A stretch of 10,659 nucleotides of DNA from an uncultured Eubacteriales bacterium (lineage in GTDB: Bacteria > Bacillota > Clostridia > Christensenellales > CAG-138), in contig URFJ01000068.1 of NCBI GenBank assembly GCA_900547135.1, positions 1 to 10,659 on the forward strand, in the 5' to 3' direction. Shown piece after piece: positions 1 through 5,177 of this stretch. Position numbers and translations under genes: made by a program. A model generated the notes under the pieces. The model ran no database searches and was not told the origin of the DNA. It worked only from the letters and a program-made list of their open reading frames with translations. Each line of letters begins with the position of its first letter. The first letter of the stretch is position 1.

Positions 1-113
1 TTGCATTCAACGCCACATAGCGATTTACACTCTGCCCCACATATATCAATAAAACACTCTATGAAGCAGTTCTGGTCTACCATACCGCCTTGAGGATGCA
101 CCAAATATTCCAT
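1..113 (-). CDS. Cys-rich RiPP precursor peptide (partial)
   Basis: This short reading frame starts at an ATG at 113 behind an AAGGAGGTGA ribosome binding site and runs off the left edge after 37 codons with no stop. It begins MEYLVHPQGGMVDQ and then carries Cys at residues 16, 20, 25, 29, 33 and 37, almost one every four residues (CX3C spacing), including an ICGAEC segment. It shares the leader pattern MEYLVHPQ and the ICGAEC core with the broken peptide at 1825-2035, so the two are paralogues. A conserved leader plus a Cys-rich core beside a SPASM radical SAM enzyme is the pattern of ranthipeptide/sactipeptide precursors. From memory, clostridial Clo7bot or CLI_3235-type Cys-rich peptides are the closest named idea, but I cannot verify this. 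It lies about 100 bp downstream of the S41 peptidase and is probably co-transcribed. The role as enzyme substrate is inferred. Confidence 0.75.
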   Translation of the reverse strand, partial: MEYLVHPQGGMVDQNCFIECFIDICGAECKSLCGVEC

Positions 114-214
114 AAAATCACCTCCTTTTTAAATAAATTAAGCTTATGTTTATTTGATGTTTTTGTCTTATAATTAATAATACAACGCTGTCCGCAATAT
201 TGCCGAATATATTT

Positions 215-1669
215 CTAGGTATTACCGCTAATCCCATCTTGAATTTGCTCCAGACAAGCTTCCAGCGCGGTCTGGCCTTCCTTTGCTTCAATGTCAGGCT
301 TTGTGCCCACGATGGCGTTGCAGGTTCCGTCGTCGTTAAACGCATAAAACGCTTCGTATCTCACCAATAATCCGCTATTTGGCAATGCAAACATATAGGG
401 AGTACTTCCAGCTCCATTTCCACCTGTTTCCGTACCTACCAGTGTTGCGAATCCTGTTCTTTTACAAAATATAGCGAATTGATCTGCCGCAGAATAAGTC
501 CCATCATCAACTAACACCCATATATTCCCTTCAAATCCAACGTTTGAATGAGATATACTGTTTCTTTGAATGCTGAAAGCATCAAATTCGGACAATATTT
601 CTTCTTTGAGGTTTGGAAAAATCTTTAATATCGCATCCATTGTTTCAGCACTCTCATCTGTCGGCGGATTGACACCTCCCCAAAAATATTGGTTAAGTGC
701 GCCGGACTTAACCCCGCGCAATATATAATATGGCGGTAATGCCTCTCCTAAAAGAGGTATAACAATTCCTTCAATCCATGCGCGAGTAGCTCCGCCGTCG
801 TTTCCCTGCATATCGATGATAATGTTTTTAGCATCTTTATTTTCAGCAAAGGTTTCATGGAGTAAATTAATGAGCGCATCTCCCTCGTCAGTACCGGGCG
901 ACAAACATGAACGAACCTTTACATATGGTACGCCCTCAATCTCACTATAATCAAATATTCCATTTTCAAACAATAAATCTTCAACGTCCTCGCTAGACAT
1001 TGATGGTTCAGGCATTTTCTCAGTGGCATTATATTTTTGATTTTGTTCTGAAGCGAAATAACCATATAAATTTTTCACTTTCTCGCTTTCCAATAATGCA
1101 AGTTGATTTTTTTCATATTCTGAGGCATCAGGCTTATCAAGAAAGCTTAGATAGCTTTCATACAGGCTATATGGTACAGCGTTAATGTGCCCTATATGTT
1201 GAAATTCTAATAAACAAACCATAATGAAATCGAAAAACTCATTTTGGGTAATTATATTATCCGTTCCAATGCGCGCTGACAGGATATCCTCATACCGAGA
1301 CTTGATATTCTGCCAGTCAATCCCCTTTATGTCTTTGGCCGCATCAATAACAGGGCAATTTTCCACAAGAATTTCCCACATTATATAATAGTCTTTAAAT
1401 GCTTGTTGTCTAGTAAATATTACTTGTATTTTATCCTTATTTAACTGTAACTCGGTATCATTTGGAAACGGAAAGTTCTGAAATCCCATAGCTTCGTCCG
1501 CAATGTTCTGCGTCTGCTGGGGACTTGGCTCTGGAGTTGGAGGGAAAGTTGGCGCAAAGGTATTGAAATCAGGTGTTATATCGGTTTGACTGTTTGGCGC
1601 ACAGCCAAACAGCAACAACATACATATGAAGCATGAAAAGACTGCCTTTAGGATATTCTTAGTCATCAT
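215..1669 (-). CDS. S41-family peptidase, predicted lipoprotein
   Basis: This 484-residue protein is a C-terminal-processing-protease-like (S41) serine peptidase predicted to be anchored on the outer face of the membrane. A hydrophobic N-terminus ending in LLLFGC gives a lipobox with Cys23 as the likely lipidated residue, followed by a Pro/Thr-rich linker (about 36-55). The S41 core shows IIDMQGNDGG (284-293, the usual D-x-R/Q-GNxGG strand), the nucleophile region TYSAAD with Ser393, and VGTETGGNG (411-419). The Lys found after the nucleophile in CtpA-type enzymes is replaced here by a T-E-T-G-G sequence, as in other S41 branches, and no PDZ domain is obvious. Two ATGs (1669 and 1666) follow a GGAAGGAAG site; either is possible. 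It lies between the two Cys-rich precursor genes, suggesting leader removal, export-linked processing or immunity, but position is the only support for that. The fold call is firm and the substrate is unknown. Confidence 0.85.
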   Translation of the reverse strand: MMTKNILKAVFSCFICMLLLFGCAPNSQTDITPDFNTFAPTFPPTPEPSPQQTQNIADEAMGFQNFPFPNDTELQLNKDKIQVIFTRQQAFKDYYIMWEILVENCPVIDAAKDIKGIDWQNIKSRYEDILSARIGTDNIITQNEFFDFIMVCLLEFQHIGHINAVPYSLYESYLSFLDKPDASEYEKNQLALLESEKVKNLYGYFASEQNQKYNATEKMPEPSMSSEDVEDLLFENGIFDYSEIEGVPYVKVRSCLSPGTDEGDALINLLHETFAENKDAKNIIIDMQGNDGGATRAWIEGIVIPLLGEALPPYYILRGVKSGALNQYFWGGVNPPTDESAETMDAILKIFPNLKEEILSEFDAFSIQRNSISHSNVGFEGNIWVLVDDGTYSAADQFAIFCKRTGFATLVGTETGGNGAGSTPYMFALPNSGLLVRYEAFYAFNDDGTCNAIVGTKPDIEAKEGQTALEACLEQIQDGISGNT

Positions 1670-1756
1670 CTTACTTCCTTCCTAAACGAATTAGAGGCGA
1701 TTCATCATTGATTTTCATCTATATATTAGGCTAGCAGTAAGCGTTAATATGAATAT

Positions 1757-2069
1757 ACTATTGTGCGGACAGTCACTATAGCTTGACCGCTAACCTAATT
1801 ATTCAACCAAATCGTATTGTTGAGTTAGCCGTTAAGTGGCAAATCTACTGTTCCCTTTACCGCACACCATCTTGGAGAACAAGGGGAATTTGCAATGCAC
1901 TGTTCTGAACATTCGGCCCCGCATATGTAGGGACCTTCTTTACAGATACATTCAAGATTGGGACAATCTCCTATCTTCTATATGGCAGTTACTAGCATTT
2001 ATAGCACCTACTTGTGGAAAAACAAGAAACTCCATAAATAAACCTCCTTTCTACTGTCCGCACATAGTA
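1757..2069. repeat. Inverted repeat flanking the frameshifted precursor gene
   Basis: TACTATTGTGCGGACAGT (1757-1774) and its near-exact reverse complement ACTGTCCGCACATAGTA (2053-2069) match over 17-18 bp apart from one extra T. They bracket the precursor gene. A shorter copy of the core, CTGTCCGCA, lies at 188-196 upstream of the other precursor. The repeat could be a recombination or duplication scar, or a pairing element in the mRNA. Confidence 0.55.
1825..2035 (-). pseudogene. Cys-rich RiPP precursor peptide, frameshifted
   Basis: An ATG at 2035 with an AAAGGAGG site (2043-2050) opens MEFLVFPQVGAINASNCHIE and then hits a TGA at 1952-1954 after 27 codons. The +1 frame carries the rest of a Cys-rich peptide (DCPNLECICKEG..ICGAECSEQC..) to a TAA at 1825-1827. 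The frame changes at an imperfect 7-bp tandem repeat, AGAAGAT then AGGAGAT (1979-1966). Removing one 7-bp copy restores a 67-residue peptide with nine Cys (17, 22, 27, 29, 36, 40, 44, 50, 55) and a non-Cys tail ending DLPLNG. The +1 frame has a TAG just upstream and no start of its own. The restored peptide shares leader and ICGAEC motif with the peptide at the left window edge. It lies directly downstream of the maturase gene, the normal place for a substrate. I favour a mutation; a programmed +1 shift at the TGA is a less likely alternative. Confidence 0.75.
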
Positions 2070-2096
2070 CTCTCTGCTAAAAGATTTTCTCAGTAC

Positions 2097-3227
2097 TTAA
2101 ACTGACTTTTTAATCTCATAAGGAATCAGCGACATATAATCTTTAAGCTTATATTTCATTATATTGCATCGTATATCAGTCCTAAATATCCTTCTATGAG
2201 GACATCCGCCCATACAGATAGGAAGGTATTTGCACTTTGAGCATTCGGGGTCATTCGTAGGATCATACATCAAGTATTTCAAAAATACATTAGCTCCTTC
2301 GTTTAATTCCTGATTGACTAAATCACCAACGCTTCTCCTTTCAATTCCTATATCATTCCAGCACTTGTAGAGCTTGCCATCTGCATTAATAACCAGACTG
2401 TTCTTTGCGTCAGCGCCACACGCATTTGTGACTAGATGGGGATATGAGTTTAAAATACTTTCTTTGTTTCGTGTTCTGTAACTAAAATCAATGTTTGAAA
2501 ATTCTTTTGGGTGAAAGCAACTGCTTTCAGCATAGCAATCATTAGAGTTCTCAACCATAGCTAAGTATGGATAAGCCACATCGTTCAAATCGTTTTCCTT
2601 TAATATTTTCAGAACCTCATCTACCTGATCTGCATTATCCTTATCCGTGTTAATCCTGATGCTTACCTTGCAAGGCAGTATTTCTTTCGCTGCCCGTAAG
2701 TTTGATATAATCTTGTGAAATGTTGGCTGGCCTCCGGCAAGCGGCCTTCGTTTGTCGTGTTCTTCGGGCGCGCCGTCCACCGTAATCTGTATGTGCGTAA
2801 TCCTTAAATCCTTCAGGCGTTCTGCCACCTTGGTTGTAAGCAGGTAACCATTTGTTACTATTCCAGCGTCGTATCTGATTTTATGCTCTTCACAAATCTC
2901 CAAAAACTTATTCGTTAGATTTTCAATTATATCTAACGCCAGAAGCGGCTCCCCACCATACCATGTAACGGACAGGCGCATAACGGATTCCGCCCGGGCC
3001 TTAACAAGTTCTACAACCTTTTCCTGAACATCCCCGGACATTATAACGGGTTTAAGGCTCTCCTTTTCATAGCAATAGATACATCGGAAATTACAATCAG
3101 AAGTTGGAGCTATGGTTAATCCTAAACCAGATGTGCTATACCGGCTTTGCAGAAGATTTAAACTAATTAATTCCAGTTCGTCTATATCATCACGGAGTAT
3201 ATATCCGCCGTGTTTCAAGTCCTCCAA
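2097..3227 (-). CDS. Radical SAM/SPASM peptide maturase (main part)
   Basis: This frame carries nearly all of a radical SAM enzyme that modifies Cys-rich peptides using S-adenosylmethionine and auxiliary iron-sulfur clusters in the cytoplasm. The radical SAM cluster motif CNFRCIYC gives Cys45, Cys49 and Cys52 (numbered from the TTG at 3227), followed by WYGGEP (89-94). The C-terminal SPASM domain is textbook: Cys270-X13-Gly-X4-Cys289, then Cys329-X2-Cys332-X5-Cys338-X3-Cys342 and Cys354. The only start codon available here is a TTG inside GGYILRDDIDELEL-type family sequence, and the N-terminal 60-odd residues lie in another frame at 3215-3412. Joining them by adding one base gives about 438 aa, the usual family size. 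The likely substrates are the Cys-rich peptides downstream; thioether (ranthi- or sactipeptide) chemistry is inferred from the family. Whether this copy is active depends on whether the frameshift is real. Confidence 0.88.
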   Translation of the reverse strand: MEDLKHGGYILRDDIDELELISLNLLQSRYSTSGLGLTIAPTSDCNFRCIYCYEKESLKPVIMSGDVQEKVVELVKARAESVMRLSVTWYGGEPLLALDIIENLTNKFLEICEEHKIRYDAGIVTNGYLLTTKVAERLKDLRITHIQITVDGAPEEHDKRRPLAGGQPTFHKIISNLRAAKEILPCKVSIRINTDKDNADQVDEVLKILKENDLNDVAYPYLAMVENSNDCYAESSCFHPKEFSNIDFSYRTRNKESILNSYPHLVTNACGADAKNSLVINADGKLYKCWNDIGIERRSVGDLVNQELNEGANVFLKYLMYDPTNDPECSKCKYLPICMGGCPHRRIFRTDIRCNIMKYKLKDYMSLIPYEIKKSV

Positions 3228-3412
3228 TAACTTTTCATCGGAGATTGGCTGCCCTCGCTTTTAAAACTTCGGAAGTGCGCATACTTTTCTTCATGAATCA
3301 ACGCAAGGGCATTTGTACGTGAGTTGTATAGAACACGCTTAACTTCGTTACCTTCATCCTCATAGGGGAACTCAAAGTTGTAGTTAGATTCTTTATAAAG
3401 CAGACCGTTCAT
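3215..3412 (-). pseudogene. N-terminal fragment of the radical SAM/SPASM maturase
   Basis: This 65-codon frame starts at ATG 3412 behind an AGAGGAG site (3421-3428, 8-nt spacing) and reads MNGLLYKESN.. with the stretch YNSRTNALALIHEEKYAHF. That matches the N-terminal extension typical of SPASM peptide maturases, which places it as the true start of the enzyme in the next frame. After HFRSF the frame leaves family sequence (KSEGSQSPM..) and stops at 3215. Adding one base in the AGTTTTAAAAGC tract (about 3253-3265) continues it as KKRGQPISDEKLLEDLKHGG, in register with the maturase. The two frames overlap by 13 bp, which could be misread as translational coupling of two genes. A separate small-protein gene is possible, but the sequence continuity argues against it. 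Confidence 0.75.
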
Positions 3413-3494
3413 CAGGGGTTCTCCTCTCTTAAATCATTCGTTTAAAGGTTTGAGTACAGGTGTCATATATTATGTAGTAAAGAATCTTAAAATT

Positions 3495-3523
3495 ATAATA
3501 TACCGTGTAATCAACATTGTCAA
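3495..3523 (-). promoter_or_regulatory. SigmaA-type promoter for the peptide operon
   Basis: On the minus strand TTGACA (3523-3518) is followed after 17 bp by TATTAT (3500-3495). Transcription would start near 3488, about 75 nt before the ATG at 3412. This is a consensus-like -35 with a good -10 and is the only strong promoter seen for the maturase, precursors and peptidase. Confidence 0.65.
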
Positions 3524-3694
3524 ACAATATATTATTTTAATAATAAATTAACGGTATATTGACTAACTCCAAGTTTAGTGACACAATTTGTATGGCTAAT
3601 TTCAAAGACAAATAAGGATAAAATTTATTACTTACAGAAATGTATTTTGTTGCATTAATGTACTCTGTTATTATTGAATTTAAGTAACAAAATA

Positions 3695-3723
3695 TTGACT
3701 GCAAAAATAAAAGCACATATAAA
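3695..3723 (+). promoter_or_regulatory. Promoter for the sigma-like/HTH genes
   Basis: TTGACT (3695-3700) and TATAAA (3718-3723) are separated by exactly 17 bp. The start site would be near 3730, immediately ahead of the hairpin at 3734-3762 and 135 nt upstream of the ATG at 3865. Confidence 0.5.
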
Positions 3724-3733
3724 TATATAAAAT

Positions 3734-3765
3734 AAATGTGTCCATTCAAGCCGGACGCATTTTTT
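3734..3765 (+). terminator. Hairpin with T-run in the leader (possible attenuator)
   Basis: AAATGTGTCC (3734-3743) pairs with GGACGCATTT (3753-3762) around a 9-nt loop, with one G-T pair, and is followed by six T residues (3760-3765). It would form at the very 5' end of a transcript from the 3695-3723 promoter. No gene ends just upstream on this strand, so an attenuator is more likely than a gene-end terminator. Confidence 0.5.
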
Positions 3766-3822
3766 ATATATAATTTTGCGAATGTTTGGCAAATCTCTGT
3801 TTTCTACGTCGAGGGAATATGA
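3736..3822 (+). CDS. Possible 28-codon leader peptide
   Basis: An ATG at 3736 opens a 28-codon frame (MCPFKPDAFFIYNFANVW..) ending at a TGA at 3820-3822. It overlaps the hairpin and T-run and would lie about 6 nt from the predicted transcript start. No ribosome binding site precedes it, so it would need near-leaderless initiation. The layout (promoter, early terminator, short leader ORF, then a regulated gene) resembles the attenuation leaders known upstream of ribosomal-protection tetracycline-resistance genes on similar elements. No such resistance gene is present here. It could be a chance frame. Confidence 0.3.
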   Translation: MCPFKPDAFFIYNFANVWQISVFYVEGI

Positions 3823-3864
3823 GAGGCAAATAAATACAGCTCTGCAAAGAAAGGAGGTGATAAA

Positions 3865-4308
3865 ATGAATTCTAACCGTACTGAATGGCAAATACGCTGC
3901 ACGTTCAATGGATTTTGTAAAAGCGTTTTGCGAATTGAGACGATTGACATGCTACGGAAAAGCTGGGCGCTAAAGAAAAGAGAAGTCGTTTTTTCAGAAC
4001 TGGCACAACATGAGGCTAACCAGTTGTACACCAACGACAAATATTTCAGGGATGATACCGCCCGGGATTTTTATATAGCGGGCAAACGGATTTCTGAAAA
4101 GCTGTTGACTGATGCGTTAAGGATATTGCCGGAAGAAAAGCGCATCGCGATTATGCTGTACTATTTCCATAGCAAGACGGATGCCGAAATTTCTGAAATA
4201 CTAAGCATTCCGCGCAGCACGGCGCAGTACAGGCGGACAAGCTCGTTCAGTCAACTAAGACGCTTTATGGAGGAACATGCGGATGAATGGATTGAGTGGC
4301 AGCGATAG
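3865..4308 (+). CDS. Sigma-70-like regulator of a conjugative element (Orf7 type)
   Basis: This 147-residue protein begins at an ATG behind a strong AAAGGAGGTGA site (7 nt upstream). Residues about 80-137 form a sigma-70 region-4 helix-turn-helix: LRILPEEKRIAIMLYYF, then KTDAEISEILSIPRSTAQYRR. This is the hallmark of sigma-like proteins in Tn916/Tn5397-type elements (Orf7 family), which help switch on excision and transfer genes. The N-terminal half is short and lacks clear core-binding region 2, as usual for the family. It overlaps the next HTH gene, an order (orf7-orf8) conserved on such elements. Expression may be controlled by the leader hairpin at 3734-3765. The family call is good; the regulon is inferred. 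Confidence 0.8.
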   Translation: MNSNRTEWQIRCTFNGFCKSVLRIETIDMLRKSWALKKREVVFSELAQHEANQLYTNDKYFRDDTARDFYIAGKRISEKLLTDALRILPEEKRIAIMLYYFHSKTDAEISEILSIPRSTAQYRRTSSFSQLRRFMEEHADEWIEWQR

Positions 4309-4534
4309 CCCAGAGCGCGGCTTATTGCCATATTCAGTAATATTGGCCGCTACAAATGAGGCAATGAAACTTGTCATTCAACACTACGCAGGCTACATAG
4401 CCTATTTGTCCATGCGGAAAGTAAAGGATGAAAACGGCGGTATTTATTTCGGAGTGAATAACGATATGCGCGAACGGCTGAAAGCAAAGCTGATGAGCGC
4501 GGTTCTATCGTTCAACGCGGAAATTCCGGGTTAA
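4283..4534 (+). CDS. Helix-turn-helix protein of a conjugative element (Orf8 type)
   Basis: A small protein of 83 residues with the pattern RGLLPYSVILAATNEAMKLV followed by QHYAGYIAYLS and a C-terminal NNDMRERLKAKLMSAVLSF. This matches the Orf8-type HTH proteins (HTH_16 group) found directly after the sigma-like gene in Tn916-like elements. I chose ATG 4283 over ATG 4277 because AGGA (4271-4274) is 8 nt from the former and only 2 nt from the latter. The coding region overlaps the preceding gene by 26 bp, so translation is probably coupled. It likely acts with the sigma-like protein in regulating excision or transfer. Confidence 0.75.
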   Translation: MNGLSGSDSPERGLLPYSVILAATNEAMKLVIQHYAGYIAYLSMRKVKDENGGIYFGVNNDMRERLKAKLMSAVLSFNAEIPG

Positions 4535-4925
4535 AGACCGCAAATCCACTTTTACATCAAACATGATACCCTTGTTCCTTGACAAATATGCCCGCAAGAT
4601 AACGGCGAGGCATCATAACAGCAATAAAGGACACATCCCTTTTGCGCCGAGCCATACGGCGGGTGCGCCATGACACATATCCGGGAGGATATGCCGAGCG
4701 ACAACCACTGAGCCGCAAAGCAGGCGCGGCAGTCTGCGGGCGACGACGCGCAAAAGGAACAATGGTACTCATTCGCAGTCACAGTCCGAGCGTTAAAAGC
4801 GTCGCAGGCAATGAGCGGATCCCGGCAGACCGTCGGAGGGGTGAAATTCCCGTGGAGCTGCGCCCGCAGCCGTCCTTTTTGCTTTTCTTTTTTTAGCTTA
4901 TCCAAACGAACAGGAGGTTTTTCCG
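4535..4925 (+). other. GC-rich region with no convincing gene; candidate structured RNA
   Basis: This 391-bp stretch is more GC-rich than its surroundings and has open frames on both strands, none with both a good start signal and recognisable protein features. It contains several stems: AAAGG/CCTTT (4626-4642), CGCC/GGCG around 4646-4661, and ATATCC-GGGA-GGATAT (4677-4692). It ends in a terminator-like GC hairpin and T-tract (4855-4880). One frame opens with GGGAGGATATG (ATG 4691), reads six codons and hits TGA (4709), then stays open to 4933. A TTGACA at 4579 lacks a matching -10. A conserved non-coding RNA or leader for the TnpW-recombinase genes is possible; a decayed excisionase or small-protein gene is the alternative. 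Confidence 0.35.
4855..4880 (+). terminator. Intrinsic terminator upstream of the TnpW-like gene
   Basis: GCTGC (4857-4861) pairs with GCAGC (4866-4870) around a GCCC loop, and an outer GGA/TCC pairing extends it (4855-4857 overlapping / 4873-4875, partial). It is followed by TTTTT (4876-4880) and a further T-rich tract to 4894. It would end transcripts from the region to its left before the TnpW-like gene. Confidence 0.5.
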
Positions 4926-5177
4926 TTGGATAAAAAGCAAGTAGTAATTACGGAACGCAGGATAGGAAAAGTGACCTATCTTGTTCATGCGTCGTCCAGT
5001 GAACGGGCGACCGATACAATCCATAAGAAAATTGAAAAACTAATTGTGAAGGATTTGCAAAAAAAAGCCCGAAATTTCGGGCTTTTTCGCATCTTAGTAG
5101 TGCATTTGGCGGCGGGATATGGTATAATAATAACGTACATTGTACCCGTTTATTCGGCTGTCGGAAAGGAGGACTAA
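4926..5177 (+). CDS. tnpW: TnpW-like transposon-encoded small protein
   Basis: An 83-codon frame starting at TTG 4926, 8 nt after an AGGAGG site (4912-4917). Its N-terminal part, with ERRIGKVTYLV, ASSSERATDT and IHKKIEKLIVKDL, fits the TnpW family of small proteins found just upstream of TnpX-type recombinases in Tn4451-like clostridial elements; their function is not well defined. The C-terminal half (after KDLQKK) is encoded across a perfect terminator palindrome and then the recombinase promoter, so it may not be a conserved part of the protein. The stop TAA overlaps the recombinase ATG by one base (TAATG), which suggests coupling. The family call comes from pattern memory, so the symbol is tentative. 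Confidence 0.65.
   Translation: MDKKQVVITERRIGKVTYLVHASSSERATDTIHKKIEKLIVKDLQKKARNFGLFRILVVHLAAGYGIIITYIVPVYSAVGKED
5062..5087 (+). terminator. Perfect palindromic terminator inside the TnpW-like frame
   Basis: The 13-nt arm AAAAAGCCCGAAA is followed immediately by its exact complement (5075-5087), ending in TTTTT. The A-tract on one side and T-tract on the other allow termination in both directions. It falls within the reading frame of the TnpW-like gene, before its stop codon. Confidence 0.75.
5120..5145 (+). promoter_or_regulatory. Extended -10 promoter and palindrome before the recombinase
   Basis: TGGTATAAT (5120-5128) is an extended -10 element; no good -35 is seen at the right spacing. 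The interrupted palindrome GTACA-T-TGTAC (5135-5145) lies at the expected transcription start and could be an operator. The recombinase ATG is at 5177. Confidence 0.45.

Larger units (their letters stand above)
3413..3864. other. Divergent intergenic regulatory region
   Basis: This 452-bp AT-rich stretch separates the leftward peptide operon from the rightward mobile-element genes. It contains the minus-strand promoter at 3495-3523, a plus-strand promoter at 3695-3723, and a hairpin with T-run at 3734-3765. I see no gene between 3531 and 3690. Short frames in this part lack ribosome binding sites and look like AT-rich noise. Confidence 0.6.

Noticed and set aside
1825..2035. TGA read as Trp or selenocysteine in the short precursor
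   Set aside because: Reading through TGA in the original frame meets a TAA three codons later and never reaches the Cys-rich part, so only a frame change recovers the peptide.
1836..2105. Plus-strand 89-codon ORF
   Set aside because: It is the antisense shadow of the Cys-rich precursor and has no ribosome binding site.
3253..3265. Programmed -1 frameshift joining the two maturase frames
   Set aside because: The T4A4 tract is out of phase for a canonical X-XXY-YYZ slip; re-pairing would place TAA in the decoding site. A one-base deletion is simpler.
4780..4880. Cobalamin-riboswitch-like phrase (GGGGTGAAATTCCC followed by GCTGCGCCCGCAGC)
   Set aside because: The resemblance is partial, the B12-box order is not met, and the downstream gene is a transposon protein unrelated to cobalamin.
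4552..4905. Minus-strand 117-codon Cys-containing ORF as another peptide precursor
   Set aside because: No start signal, no leader like the other precursors, and it overlaps a GC-rich stretch open in several frames.
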